Below are positions 57,249 through 64,000 of a stretch of DNA of 64,000 nt, piece after piece (the first letter of the stretch is position 1; each line of letters begins with the position of its first letter). This DNA comes from Smithella sp. (GTDB taxonomy: Bacteria > Desulfobacterota > Syntrophia > Syntrophales > Smithellaceae), in the NCBI GenBank assembly GCA_007244375.1, contig SCVW01000015.1, positions 186,001 to 250,000 on the forward strand. The letters run 5' to 3'. The position numbers and the translations under genes were made by a program. Under the pieces are notes generated by a model. The model made no database searches, was not told the DNA's origin, and was given only the letters and a program-made list of their open reading frames with translations.

Positions 57249-57276
57249 TTGACTTAAAAAATTATTCTTTTATACT
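57249..57276 (+). promoter_or_regulatory. Promoter of the YfhO-like gene
   Basis: TTGACT (57249-57254), 16-nt spacer, TATACT (57271-57276). Confidence 0.65.
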
Positions 57277-57323
57277 CTATTTCTCCAAGCAGCAAAATCA
57301 AACTAATATCCTGCAAATCATAT

Positions 57324-59780
57324 ATGACACAAAAAAAATATTCCCAGAAAAATAAGTTGATTCAATTATTCAATCAATCAAAGAAAGACGCCTTGTTTTT
57401 TGATTCATTTGACAATCTTATAAATAAACACGGAAAATTAATTTTATTTTCTGTTATTGGATTAATTATCTTTTTTGTTTTTAAGGATTTTCTCCTTCTG
57501 AACAAAATATATCTATTCAAAGATATTGGCAGTGATTCAATTAATATTACTTATCCGGCATATTACAGTCTGGCTGATTATATTATCAAAGAAGGATTTC
57601 CTAAATGGTCATTTAATCAGGGCATGGGACAAAATATTTTCCCTGTTGGTTATATAAATCCTTTTTCGCTATACATAATACTGATGGGTAAGAATTATGT
57701 TTATTACACTATTTTCTACGCTGAAATGTTTAAAATATTTTGCGCCGGGTTGTTTTTCTATCTCTTTCTCAGGAAGATCATTACTTCAAATTATTTGGCC
57801 GTTGTGGGTGGTGTTTTATACTCTTTTTCAGGTTTCATGATTCTGGGGGGACAATGGAATTATTTTTCAACCCAGGCAGTGTATATTGCATTGTTGCTTT
57901 ATTCTTTTGAGAAACTTTATCAGGATGATAACTGGATATTGTTTCCGATCTCCCTTTTTTTAATCGCTGCGTATCAACCAGTGGACTTATACTTTATCGG
58001 TGTTTTTCTTGTTCTCTATATAATATTCCGCTTAATCGAAACTAATGAAAGAGAGCCTAGAAAATTATTTGTTTTTTTAACAAAGGTCGTTTTTCTGGGA
58101 ACTATGGCCGTTGCCGTGAGTTCTTTCTTTATAGTCAACGGTTTACAAATAATGCTGGAAAGCCCCCGTGTCGGAGGTGATGCTTCATATTACAATACTT
58201 TATTTTCGAAATCTTTGTGGGGGCTGGAAGGAGCAAAACACGGGGAAACACATTATCTGACTGCCCTGATGAGATTTTTTTCCTGCGATATACTGGGTAC
58301 AGGCAGTCAATTCCGGGGATGGTATAATTATCTGGAAGCACCACTGTTTTATTGTGGTTTGATTTCTTTAATTGCTTTCCCTCATTTTCTTAGTCTGCAG
58401 GAAAAAAGAAAAAAAATTATTTATTTTGTTCTTATCTTTTTATTTGCTTTAACGATTATATTTCCTTTCTTCCGTTACTCATACTGGCTCTTTATCGGCG
58501 ATTATTACAGAGTGTTTTCACTCTTTGTGGCAATTGTCCTTCTGTTAATCGGCTTAAAGAGCATTGAAAATATTGATTACAACTCGAAGGCAAGCATTAC
58601 AATAACGGGGGCAACATTACTGCTGTTGCTGATTTGTCTTTATTATCCTTACAGAAACGCGCAGATTATTGATAAACATGTAAGAGATACAGTAGCAATA
58701 TTCCTGATAATTTATTCGGTTCTTGTTTATTTGATTCGGTTAAAAAAAATAAGGAATATTGTAAAATTTCTATTGTTATCGGTGATTATTGTGGAATTAA
58801 TTTACTTTTCCAATATTACTGTTAATAACAGACCGGTAATTTCAGGTGTAGAAACAGTACAAAAAGTCGGTTACAACGATTACACGGTCGATGCCATACA
58901 ATTTATCAAGACATACGATAAAACTTTCTTCAGAATCAACAAGGATTATTATTCCGGAACGGGAATGTACAACAGTATGAACGACTCCCTGGCTCAGGAA
59001 TTTTACGGGACACCGTCTTATTATTCATTCAATCAGTTGAATTATATAAAATTTCTTCAGGAGTTGGGAATTATAAAAAGAAAAGCTGAAGAGCAAACCC
59101 GCTGGTCACCGGGACTTGTTAATTGTCCCTTCCTCCACGGTTTTGCGAGTATAAAATATGCTTTGACCAAAGATAAAAAATATTTTCTTATGGAATTCGG
59201 TTATGAACCAATTACCAGATTAGGCAATGTCACAGTGCTGAGAAACAAATTCTATTTGCCGCTTGGTTTTACATATGAAAAATTTATTCTGTTGAAAGAT
59301 TTTAAAATCCTTTCTCAAACTCAGAAAGTATCGGCCTTATATAAAGCTGTTGTCGTTGACGAGCATGATTATAGTCATTTGGGCAATCTGGCAAAATTAG
59401 ATTTAAGCGGCATACAGCCGGAATATTCCGTCAAGGAATATTCTGATGACGTAAAACTTTTGAATAAGAATGTCCTTTATATCAGCAAGCATGGACAAAA
59501 CGAAATAAGGGGGAGAATAAATGCGGATAAAGACAAGTTGTTGTTTTTCTCAATTCCTTATGACAAGGGATGGAATATAAAAGTTGACGGAAAAAACGTA
59601 AACGCAATGAAGGTTAATGTAGGATTCATCGGTGTGCCTATTGCAGAAGGATTGCATGATATTGAGCTTTCTTTTACTCCTTCATATTTTTACTCAAGTG
59701 CCGCTGTTTCTTTGATTGCTTTTTTATTATTTGTCTTTCTAATTGTTTTTAAATATCTGCGATACGGAAAAAAGCATTGA
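57324..59780 (+). CDS. YfhO family polytopic membrane protein
   Basis: The 818-residue product has about twelve membrane helices (first at 37-55) and periplasmic loops including YPAYYSLADYIIKEGFPKWS. The C-terminal part (about 500-780) is soluble with strands and the family-typical YDKGWNIKVDGK motif near 745, then a final helix. YfhO-type proteins belong to GT-C-like membrane enzymes that move sugars onto polymers such as lipoteichoic acid. It stands alone. The length is normal for the family. Confidence 0.85.
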   Translation: MTQKKYSQKNKLIQLFNQSKKDALFFDSFDNLINKHGKLILFSVIGLIIFFVFKDFLLLNKIYLFKDIGSDSINITYPAYYSLADYIIKEGFPKWSFNQGMGQNIFPVGYINPFSLYIILMGKNYVYYTIFYAEMFKIFCAGLFFYLFLRKIITSNYLAVVGGVLYSFSGFMILGGQWNYFSTQAVYIALLLYSFEKLYQDDNWILFPISLFLIAAYQPVDLYFIGVFLVLYIIFRLIETNEREPRKLFVFLTKVVFLGTMAVAVSSFFIVNGLQIMLESPRVGGDASYYNTLFSKSLWGLEGAKHGETHYLTALMRFFSCDILGTGSQFRGWYNYLEAPLFYCGLISLIAFPHFLSLQEKRKKIIYFVLIFLFALTIIFPFFRYSYWLFIGDYYRVFSLFVAIVLLLIGLKSIENIDYNSKASITITGATLLLLLICLYYPYRNAQIIDKHVRDTVAIFLIIYSVLVYLIRLKKIRNIVKFLLLSVIIVELIYFSNITVNNRPVISGVETVQKVGYNDYTVDAIQFIKTYDKTFFRINKDYYSGTGMYNSMNDSLAQEFYGTPSYYSFNQLNYIKFLQELGIIKRKAEEQTRWSPGLVNCPFLHGFASIKYALTKDKKYFLMEFGYEPITRLGNVTVLRNKFYLPLGFTYEKFILLKDFKILSQTQKVSALYKAVVVDEHDYSHLGNLAKLDLSGIQPEYSVKEYSDDVKLLNKNVLYISKHGQNEIRGRINADKDKLLFFSIPYDKGWNIKVDGKNVNAMKVNVGFIGVPIAEGLHDIELSFTPSYFYSSAAVSLIAFLLFVFLIVFKYLRYGKKH

Positions 59781-59931
59781 TAGTGAATACTGATTATCTG
59801 TATTTGTTTTTCAGCCAATATAATAATTCCCTTTTGTCTTTAAATAAGGATACAGATGCATTATTAATAAAATAAATAACTTATCTTTGTTGCAGTTTTA
59901 TCGATAAAATTTTTTGTTTTCAGAAATAACT
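59781..59931. other. AT-rich spacer
   Basis: No gene or clear structure apart from the promoter that follows. Confidence 0.4.
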
Positions 59932-59969
59932 TTGACAAGTTTTGGTGACTCTGGTAGAAATCTGGTCAC
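59932..59969 (+). promoter_or_regulatory. Promoter with GTGAC-N15-GTCAC
   Basis: TTGACA (59932-59937), 17-nt spacer, TAGAAA (59955-59960). GTGAC (59945-59949) and GTCAC (59965-59969) are inverted around the -10 box. Confidence 0.6.
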
Positions 59970-60011
59970 TTAATTGGGGATAATAAAATTTACAATCGGG
60001 GGGCTGATATT

Positions 60012-60473
60012 TTGAGAGTAAAGAACGGCATATTAACAAAACAGTATTGTTTGATTTCTTTTATATTACTAATTAGTGCGGTTTTTGTTTTATGGATAGG
60101 GGTATCTCCGGCAAGTGCAGCCAGGAAAGCTGAGGTACAAAATGATGTTTCCGGTCTTGTAAATATTAATAACGCAACGCAAGAAGACCTGGAAAACGTG
60201 AAAGGCTTAGGTGCAGCGACGGCAAAAACGTCCATAGCCGATAAAATTAAAACAAAGGCTAAATCCGCCCCGGAGAAACTTGCTCCGGGAACAAAAATCA
60301 ATATCAACACGGCCGATCAGACTATGCTTGAAAAACTTCCTGAAATTGGCCCGGTAAAAGCAAAAGCTATTATCAATGGCCGGCCATACAATACTATTGA
60401 AGATATTATGAAGGTTAAACGCATTAAAGGTAAAACTTTCGAAGCGATCAAGGATTACATTGTTGTCAAATAA
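60012..60473 (+). CDS. ComEA-like helix-hairpin-helix protein
   Basis: The 153-residue product has an N-terminal membrane segment or signal (about 10-33), then two helix-hairpin-helix repeats: LVNINNATQEDLENVKGLGA (about 49-68) and ININTADQTMLEKLPEIGPV (about 96-115), followed by KAIINGRPYNTIEDIMKVKRI. It binds DNA non-specifically. ComEA is the DNA receptor in competence, but the other competence genes are absent here. The start is TTG with a GGGGGG site. It is followed 40 nt later by a small exported protein. Confidence 0.82.
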   Translation: MRVKNGILTKQYCLISFILLISAVFVLWIGVSPASAARKAEVQNDVSGLVNINNATQEDLENVKGLGAATAKTSIADKIKTKAKSAPEKLAPGTKININTADQTMLEKLPEIGPVKAKAIINGRPYNTIEDIMKVKRIKGKTFEAIKDYIVVK

Positions 60474-60513
60474 CTGTCATTTAATTTTAACTTAAACATG
60501 AGGGGATGTTTTT

Positions 60514-60780
60514 GTGAAAAAGATTTTAATTTTTGCGTGCGCGTTCCTTTTTGTTGCAACAGTCGCATTTGCCGCGGGAGTAAAAACTTATCAGGTGACT
60601 GGGCCTGTTCTGGAAGTTACCTCGGATATGATTGTTGTTCAGAAGGGCAAGGACAAATGGCAGATAGGCCGTGATGCAGCAACCAAGGTAACAGGCGATC
60701 TGAAAGTCGGTTCCAAGGTTACTATTGAATACACTATGAAAGCGGTAACGATTGAAGCAAAAGAAGTCAAAAAGAAATAG
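60514..60780 (+). CDS. Small exported protein, 88 aa
   Basis: The product has a signal peptide (residues 1-20, ending AFA), then a compact beta-rich domain: YQVTGPVLEVTSDMIVVQKG, KWQIGRDAATKVTGDLKVG and VTIEYTMKAVTIEAKEVKKK. It resembles DUF5666-like OB-type periplasmic proteins. GTG start after GAGGGGA. A terminator follows. Confidence 0.75.
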   Translation: MKKILIFACAFLFVATVAFAAGVKTYQVTGPVLEVTSDMIVVQKGKDKWQIGRDAATKVTGDLKVGSKVTIEYTMKAVTIEAKEVKKK

Positions 60781-60801
60781 CAAAATTTTTCACTAATAAT
60801 C

Positions 60802-60846
60802 AGGCGGCGCTCTTCACCCGGTAAGTGGGAGTAGCCGCCTTTTTAA
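60802..60846 (+). terminator. Rho-independent terminator
   Basis: AGGCGGC (60802-60808) pairs with GCCGCCT (60834-60840), followed by TTTT, 22 nt after the 88-aa gene. Confidence 0.8.
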
Positions 60847-60945
60847 GAATTAATATCTTATCAGAGATAGGAAAATTAAATTTACAGAATATCGAACTGG
60901 TAAGTACCGATCTTGCCGCAGAAGTATTTTGGAGAAGGAAAAAAG

Positions 60946-61953
60946 TTGAAAAAGGAATACAAATACAGCACGGAAATAATGCCTGATGTTTACAGCATTA
61001 AGTTGCCTCTTTCAGGTTATAAGCCTGGTCCTGTTAATGTTTATCTTTTTAAGGGTGATAAAATTACACTGATAGACACGGGTATGAAGCAGACGACTGA
61101 TCTCCTTAGAAAGGCTCTGGGTGAGCACGGCATCCGTTTCTCGGATATAGAAAATATAGTAATTACGCACGGGCACGTTGATCATTACGGCGCAGCGAGG
61201 AAAATAGTTAAAGCCGGTAAAGCGAAAGTGACCGCGCACGCGGAAGACATTATCGCCATTGAAAAAGGGATGGAGGTATCAGTAGGCCGATATACGAATT
61301 TCCTCAAATTGATGGGTGTTCCCCTGCCCATTGGAATCATGCTGGGATTTTTTTTCTTAATGTTCAGAAGCATGTCCGATAATTGTAAAGTTGATATTGT
61401 CATGCGTGACGGAGACGAAATCGAGCTTGGGAAATATCGGGGAAAGGTGGTAGAAACCCCCGGCCATTCCAAGGGGTCCGTTTCTATTTTTCTGGAAAAG
61501 GAAAAAATTCTTTTCTGCGGAGATACTATTATTGAACATATAACACCCAATGCGTTTATGATGCTTGATGAACATAAAAGGCTGCCGGTCAGAATGAGTC
61601 AGGCTGAATTTTATGAATCGCTTGCCAGGATAAGAAAACTTTCGCCTGTAATGATATATTCAGCCCATGGGAAGGCTGTTTCCGATATTGACAAAATCAT
61701 CGATGGTTACGAAAAGGCATTTGCTGAAAGGCAGGATAAAATAATGTCAATAATCAGATCCGGAGAAAAAAACGTATACCGGATAGCCAGGAAACTCTTT
61801 CCGGAAATCGGGGGGACAAAGCTTCCGCTGGAGATATTTCTATCCATTTCCGAAGTTTATACGAATATACAGATTCTGCAAATGAAGGGTAACATTTCCT
61901 TGAATATCGTAAAAGGTCTTTTGGAAGTAACTGAACTGGAAAAAGAAAATTGA
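60946..61953 (+). CDS. MBL fold metallo-hydrolase
   Basis: With the TTG at 60946, preceded by GGAGAAGG, the product is 335 residues: a metallo-beta-lactamase core with VITHGHVDHYGAA (HxHxDH, about 66-78), TPGHSKGS near 172 and LFCGDTIIEH near 192. A C-terminal winged-helix-like part (about 260-335) follows. An earlier in-frame start at 60913 lacks a ribosome site. The substrate is unknown; glyoxalase II-like or lactonase activity is possible. Confidence 0.85.
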   Translation: MKKEYKYSTEIMPDVYSIKLPLSGYKPGPVNVYLFKGDKITLIDTGMKQTTDLLRKALGEHGIRFSDIENIVITHGHVDHYGAARKIVKAGKAKVTAHAEDIIAIEKGMEVSVGRYTNFLKLMGVPLPIGIMLGFFFLMFRSMSDNCKVDIVMRDGDEIELGKYRGKVVETPGHSKGSVSIFLEKEKILFCGDTIIEHITPNAFMMLDEHKRLPVRMSQAEFYESLARIRKLSPVMIYSAHGKAVSDIDKIIDGYEKAFAERQDKIMSIIRSGEKNVYRIARKLFPEIGGTKLPLEIFLSISEVYTNIQILQMKGNISLNIVKGLLEVTELEKEN

Positions 61954-61972
61954 TTTTTTAACCAGGATATTC

Positions 61973-62001
61973 TTGACAAAAAGTTCTTTTAATTTTAATC
62001 A
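61973..62001 (+). promoter_or_regulatory. Promoter of the OmpH-like gene
   Basis: TTGACA (61973-61978), 17-nt spacer, TAATCA (61996-62001), 88 nt before the ATG. Confidence 0.6.
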
Positions 62002-62088
62002 TAAATATTCAAAAAATAGGACAAGTTATGCGCATTGCCGCAAATTAAACAGCTATTCCACAAATAGAATAGATAAGGAGGATGTTTC

Positions 62089-62619
62089 ATGAAAAGGAAA
62101 ATTAAATGGTTTGTAGGATCGTTAGTTTTTGTCTTTGCGTTAATGTTTGGGATGAGTGTTGTCAGTTTGGCGGCAGAGCCGGCTCTTAAAATCGGTATTG
62201 TCGATGTCAATAAAATCATGAAGGATTCCAGGGCCGCAAAAAACGCACGGGCGGTTTTCCAAAAAGACCTTAATGCTAAAAAGGCTACCTTAAAAACTAA
62301 AAGCGATAAAGTTACTGCTCTGGACAAGGAATTAAAAGGTCTCGACCAGAAATCATCTGCATGGAAGGAAAAACGCGACAAACTGGTTAAGGAAGTCAAG
62401 GAACTGAGAACCATAGAAAAACAAATGAATCAGGAGTTACAAAAGAAAGATATTGAACTTACAAAGAAGATTTTTGCGGATGTTCAGCAGATTCTGAATA
62501 AACTCATCAAGAGTGAAAATTATTCGCTAATTCTGGACAGGAAAGCAATTTTGGCAGATAGAGATGGTTTTGATATAACGAATAAAGTTATTAAAATTTA
62601 TGATTCGCAGACCAAATAA
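62089..62619 (+). CDS. OmpH/Skp family periplasmic chaperone
   Basis: The 176-residue product has a signal peptide (about 1-28), then LKIGIVDVNKIMKDSRAAKN (the Skp start), a long helical arm (about 55-130) with KVTALDKELKGLDQKSSAWK, and the final strand YSLILDRKAILADRDGFDIT. Skp delivers unfolded outer-membrane proteins to the Bam machinery. AAGGAGG precedes the ATG. It stands alone instead of next to bamA and lpxD. Confidence 0.88.
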   Translation: MKRKIKWFVGSLVFVFALMFGMSVVSLAAEPALKIGIVDVNKIMKDSRAAKNARAVFQKDLNAKKATLKTKSDKVTALDKELKGLDQKSSAWKEKRDKLVKEVKELRTIEKQMNQELQKKDIELTKKIFADVQQILNKLIKSENYSLILDRKAILADRDGFDITNKVIKIYDSQTK

Positions 62620-62644
62620 ATTGCATGTAAGATTTAAATAACTA

Positions 62645-62675
62645 AAAAGCCCCCGGAAAAAACCAGGGGTTTCTG
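62645..62675. terminator. Probable bidirectional terminator
   Basis: CCCC-GG (62651-62656) pairs with CC-A-GGGG (62663-62669) around AAAAAA, flanked by AAAAA and TTTCT. Confidence 0.6.
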
Positions 62676-62719
62676 GGCCTAACGGGGTAAATGGAAAAGA
62701 CAAAGATTTCTCGTTGTCC

Positions 62720-63060
62720 TGATACCCTGCATGCCCAGGCATACCCGGCATACGCCGGGCTCTGAGTCCGGATTTACACCTCTTTCGTCATCCCCGAGTG
62801 GGCTTATCGGGGATCCATTTTCTTTTCATGGATTTCGGCCGAGGATCACGCCGGAATGACACGCGACGCGGGACACTATTCACAGGTTTTTAATGAACTT
62901 TGAACGTAGAACAGTTTTTTATTCACCCTTCACTTTTCACCATTCACTTTTTCTGTGTTGTCATTCCGCGAAGTGCCCTTCAGGATAAATCCCGATTCAT
63001 CGGGTGAAGAATCTTAAAGATTTCTTGTCGCTTCTCTTCCCGAAATGACAGTTTTGATTT
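62720..63060. repeat. Repeat block before the glycosyltransferase
   Basis: It holds CCCGGCATACGCCGGG (62742), a CCCG-type copy with ATCCCCGAGTGGGC and CGGAATGACA ends (62790-62862), GAAC units (62899-62913), TTCAC at 62922, 62929, 62936 and 62943 (exact 7-nt period), and a TTCGA-type copy (62958-63051) with GAATCTTAAAGATTTCTTG inside. No gene is supported. Confidence 0.8.
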
Positions 63061-63087
63061 TCTTAAACGTCTGTTGCCTAATCCGGG

Positions 63088-63819
63088 TTAAATATTTTTG
63101 AATTTGTATTTCAGCATCGCCCAAATGCCATAAACTCCATCAATCCACTGTACCTTTTTACCTTCCGCAATTGTCCTCGGGTAAAAATGAATGGGCACAA
63201 TCATTATTTCCATTTTATCTTTTTTCAGCGACTTTATGAAAAATGGTGTTATTTCGGCAAAGTCAAATGCAAATCCATTTTCTTTAAACTCCACATTCTT
63301 CGTTAAATCCGCGGTCCATACCTTGTAGCAGGTATTAATATCCTTTACGTTTTTCCCGAATATTAACGTTCCCACGATGGTCATTGCCCGGCCACCTATA
63401 TAGAAGGATAAATGAGCTGTCGTGTTTTCTTTAAAACCAAGGCGGTTTCCGTAAACCACTTTGGTCTTACCTTCAATAATCGGTTTTAACAGTTCATTGT
63501 AATCGGCTGGATCATATTCGAGATCGGCATCCTGCATTATCAGAATATCGCCTGTCGCGACTTTCATACCTGATCTTACTGCGGCGCCTTTACCCCGAAC
63601 TTTTTCCTTCAGCAATTTAGCGCAAATATCTTTGTTTTCGGATATCCATTCGGACACTAACTTGTTTGTGTTGTCATTAGAGTTGTTATCTATGACAATG
63701 ATTTCCTTTTCCAGAGGGGTTTTGACGGCTTTAACTTTGTACAGCAGCCGGATCACTGTTTTCTGCTCATTGTATGCGGGAACTAAAATAGATAATTTTT
63801 TGTAGTTGTTTGTTATCAT
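63088..63819 (-). CDS. Family 2 glycosyltransferase
   Basis: The 243-residue product is a GT2 enzyme of the dolichol-phosphate-mannose-synthase-like group: LSILVPAYNEQKTVIRLL (about 8-25), IIVIDNNSNDNT, GAAVRSGMKVATGDILIMQDADLEYDP (DXD near 97-99) and GNRLG. No C-terminal membrane helices, so it may act on a lipid-phosphate sugar at the membrane surface. It follows the partial gene at the right edge on the same strand. Confidence 0.9.
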   Translation of the reverse strand: MITNNYKKLSILVPAYNEQKTVIRLLYKVKAVKTPLEKEIIVIDNNSNDNTNKLVSEWISENKDICAKLLKEKVRGKGAAVRSGMKVATGDILIMQDADLEYDPADYNELLKPIIEGKTKVVYGNRLGFKENTTAHLSFYIGGRAMTIVGTLIFGKNVKDINTCYKVWTADLTKNVEFKENGFAFDFAEITPFFIKSLKKDKMEIMIVPIHFYPRTIAEGKKVQWIDGVYGIWAMLKYKFKNI

Positions 63820-63839
63820 TTCCAGCAGACGCCAAGTTT

Positions 63840-64000
63840 TTAATATTTTTCTTCCAGCATGCGGTATGCACCCAGTAAAGCCGAAACATTATGTTGGACG
63901 CAATCAATCCTGATGTTGGGAATGTCTGAATTTTCCTGAAAACCTCCGACAGCTTTTGCCGGCCATTTTTTCTGTTTTACAGTTTCTTCGGTGATTTGAT
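63840..64000 (-). CDS. Unknown protein, C-terminal end (runs off the right edge)
   Basis: A 53-codon frame enters from the right and stops at TAA (63842-63840), 21 nt before the glycosyltransferase start. It ends IPNIRIDCVQHNVSALLGAY then RMLEEKY. This tail is protein-like and in the same operon as the glycosyltransferase. No family is assigned with confidence. Confidence 0.6.
   Translation of the reverse strand, partial: QITEETVKQKKWPAKAVGGFQENSDIPNIRIDCVQHNVSALLGAYRMLEEKY

Overview
The window looks like a chromosome segment of an anaerobic, probably syntrophic deltaproteobacterium (Desulfobacterota, Syntrophaceae-like). This is inferred from gene content: split ADP-forming acyl-CoA synthetase genes, acyl-CoA dehydrogenase, a 2-hydroxyacyl-CoA dehydratase with its ATP-dependent activase, B12-binding radical SAM proteins, a sigma-54-controlled NifX-family cluster and molybdate/tungstate uptake. 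No rRNA, tRNA, CRISPR array, complete insertion sequence or phage was recognised.

Layout. 1-6.4 kb (minus strand): metal/redox cluster with three NifX-like proteins, DUF5320 and zinc-ribbon proteins, TrmO, DUF89, pyruvoyl arginine decarboxylase, a VKOR-thioredoxin fusion, a PAS sigma-54 activator and a DUF134 regulator. Two well-formed promoters are visible: a sigma-70 promoter with a palindrome in its spacer, and a sigma-54 promoter with upstream repeats. 6.6-14.2 kb (plus): sugar isomerase-like protein, two peptide ABC permeases, a 55-codon gene, TatD, queC-queE-queD, an M14-like lipoprotein and a thioesterase. 14.2-24 kb: ADP-forming acyl-CoA synthetase, SDR, stress and envelope genes, a candidate small RNA and an outer-membrane barrel gene with an in-frame TGA. 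24.0-27.4 kb: compact operon of ACP, KAS III, FabG-like reductase and two NeuD/PglD-like acyltransferases. 27.6-38.7 kb: accessory region with four toxin-antitoxin type pairs, a DUF4143 ATPase, a GC-rich acetyltransferase fragment, two B12 radical SAM genes and dense intergenic repeats. 39.8-43.8 kb: methionine-salvage-like aminotransferase and omega-amidase, a saccharopine-dehydrogenase-like protein and an HD protein. 44.2-46.9 kb: modABC-type transporter. 47.1-57.2 kb: PagL-like deacylase, enoyl-CoA hydratase with AraC regulator, then activase, two dehydratase subunits, a long crotonase, a CMD protein, acyl-CoA dehydrogenase and a phospholipase-C-like protein. 57.3-64 kb: YfhO-like membrane protein, ComEA-like and small exported proteins, MBL hydrolase, OmpH/Skp and a glycosyltransferase.

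Much of the intergenic DNA falls into recurring families: inverted repeats with TGTCATT/AATGACA ends in three sequence versions, a roughly 100-bp dispersed repeat, and strand-asymmetric arrays with exact 7- or 8-nt periods. Two decayed gene fragments (a methyltransferase and an enoyl-CoA hydratase) were found by comparing intergenic translations with intact genes in the window.

The main candidates for something new are the barrel gene with a TGA followed by a hairpin placed like a bacterial SECIS, the acyl-modification operon, the small inverted-repeat element inserted at the start codon of the DUF4143 gene, and the modular 7/8-nt repeat arrays. All assignments are by eye; no database search was run.
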